Below are positions 5,997 through 6,023 of a stretch of DNA of 6,023 nucleotides, piece after piece. The stretch is from the NCBI GenBank assembly GCA_030630935.1, contig DAOVMD010000207.1, positions 1-6,023 of the forward strand. The letters run 5' to 3'. The position numbers were made by a program, and so were the translations under genes. The notes under the pieces were generated by a model. That model made no database searches. It worked only from the letters and a program-made list of their open reading frames with translations, and was not told the DNA's origin. Source of the DNA: Candidatus Mcinerneyibacteriota bacterium (GTDB lineage: Bacteria > AUK180 > JAQVHJ01). Position 1 is the stretch's first letter. Every line of letters starts with the position of its first letter.

Positions 5997-6023
5997 TTAA
6001 GCATGCTGCGACCTGAACCTATG

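Noticed and set aside
5891-6022. Minus-strand frame of 43 codons entering from the right edge and ending in TAG, with a Phe/Leu/Val-rich stretch that looks like a membrane helix.
   Set aside because: It runs straight through both hairpin repeats, and the hydrophobic stretch is what A-rich plus-strand DNA gives on the minus strand. No domain is recognisable. It could be the tail of an upstream gene, but nothing supports that.

Overview
The window is a two-gene operon on the minus strand flanked by repeat-rich, AT-rich non-coding DNA. Transcription order is sppA (5719 to 3263) then clpC (3250 to 761). Both genes are intact and end to end inside the window. The first encodes a signal peptide followed by a predicted outer-membrane beta-barrel domain fused to a complete two-domain (67K-type) signal peptide peptidase A. 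The second encodes a full-length ClpC AAA+ unfoldase with an intact ClpP-docking tripeptide.

The organism is a diderm bacterium, because sppA carries a cleavable signal peptide and an N-terminal module resembling the PorV/UPF0164 group of outer-membrane proteins. The DNA is AT-rich and the intergenic regions are full of short degenerate tandem repeats and small hairpins. An uncultured candidate phylum of the FCB type (Cloacimonadota or WOR-3/Stahlbacteria, for example) would fit, but this is an inference from style and not from a phylogenetic marker.

Layout. 1-760 has no convincing gene. It holds a 9-nt and a 10-nt tandem repeat (44-70, 141-180), three copies of the mini-hairpin word AGCGAAGCG, a nested palindrome (228-252), and two copies of an 88-90 bp composite repeat (373-460 and 672-761), the second of which abuts the clpC stop codon. 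761-3250 is clpC. 3251-3262 is a 12-bp gap in which the clpC ribosome binding site starts inside the sppA stop codon. 3263-5719 is sppA. 5720-6023 is the sppA leader (strong Shine-Dalgarno, a 7-bp-arm inverted repeat) followed by two copies of a CCCCG-stem hairpin repeat.

Function. SppA digests cleaved signal peptides left after secretion, on the envelope side. ClpC feeds cytosolic substrates to ClpP, which is not in this window. Tight spacing suggests the two are made together as an envelope-plus-cytosol protein quality-control unit. The most unusual point is the physical fusion of the SppA protease to a barrel-like domain, which would move an enzyme known from the inner membrane (E. coli) to the outer membrane.
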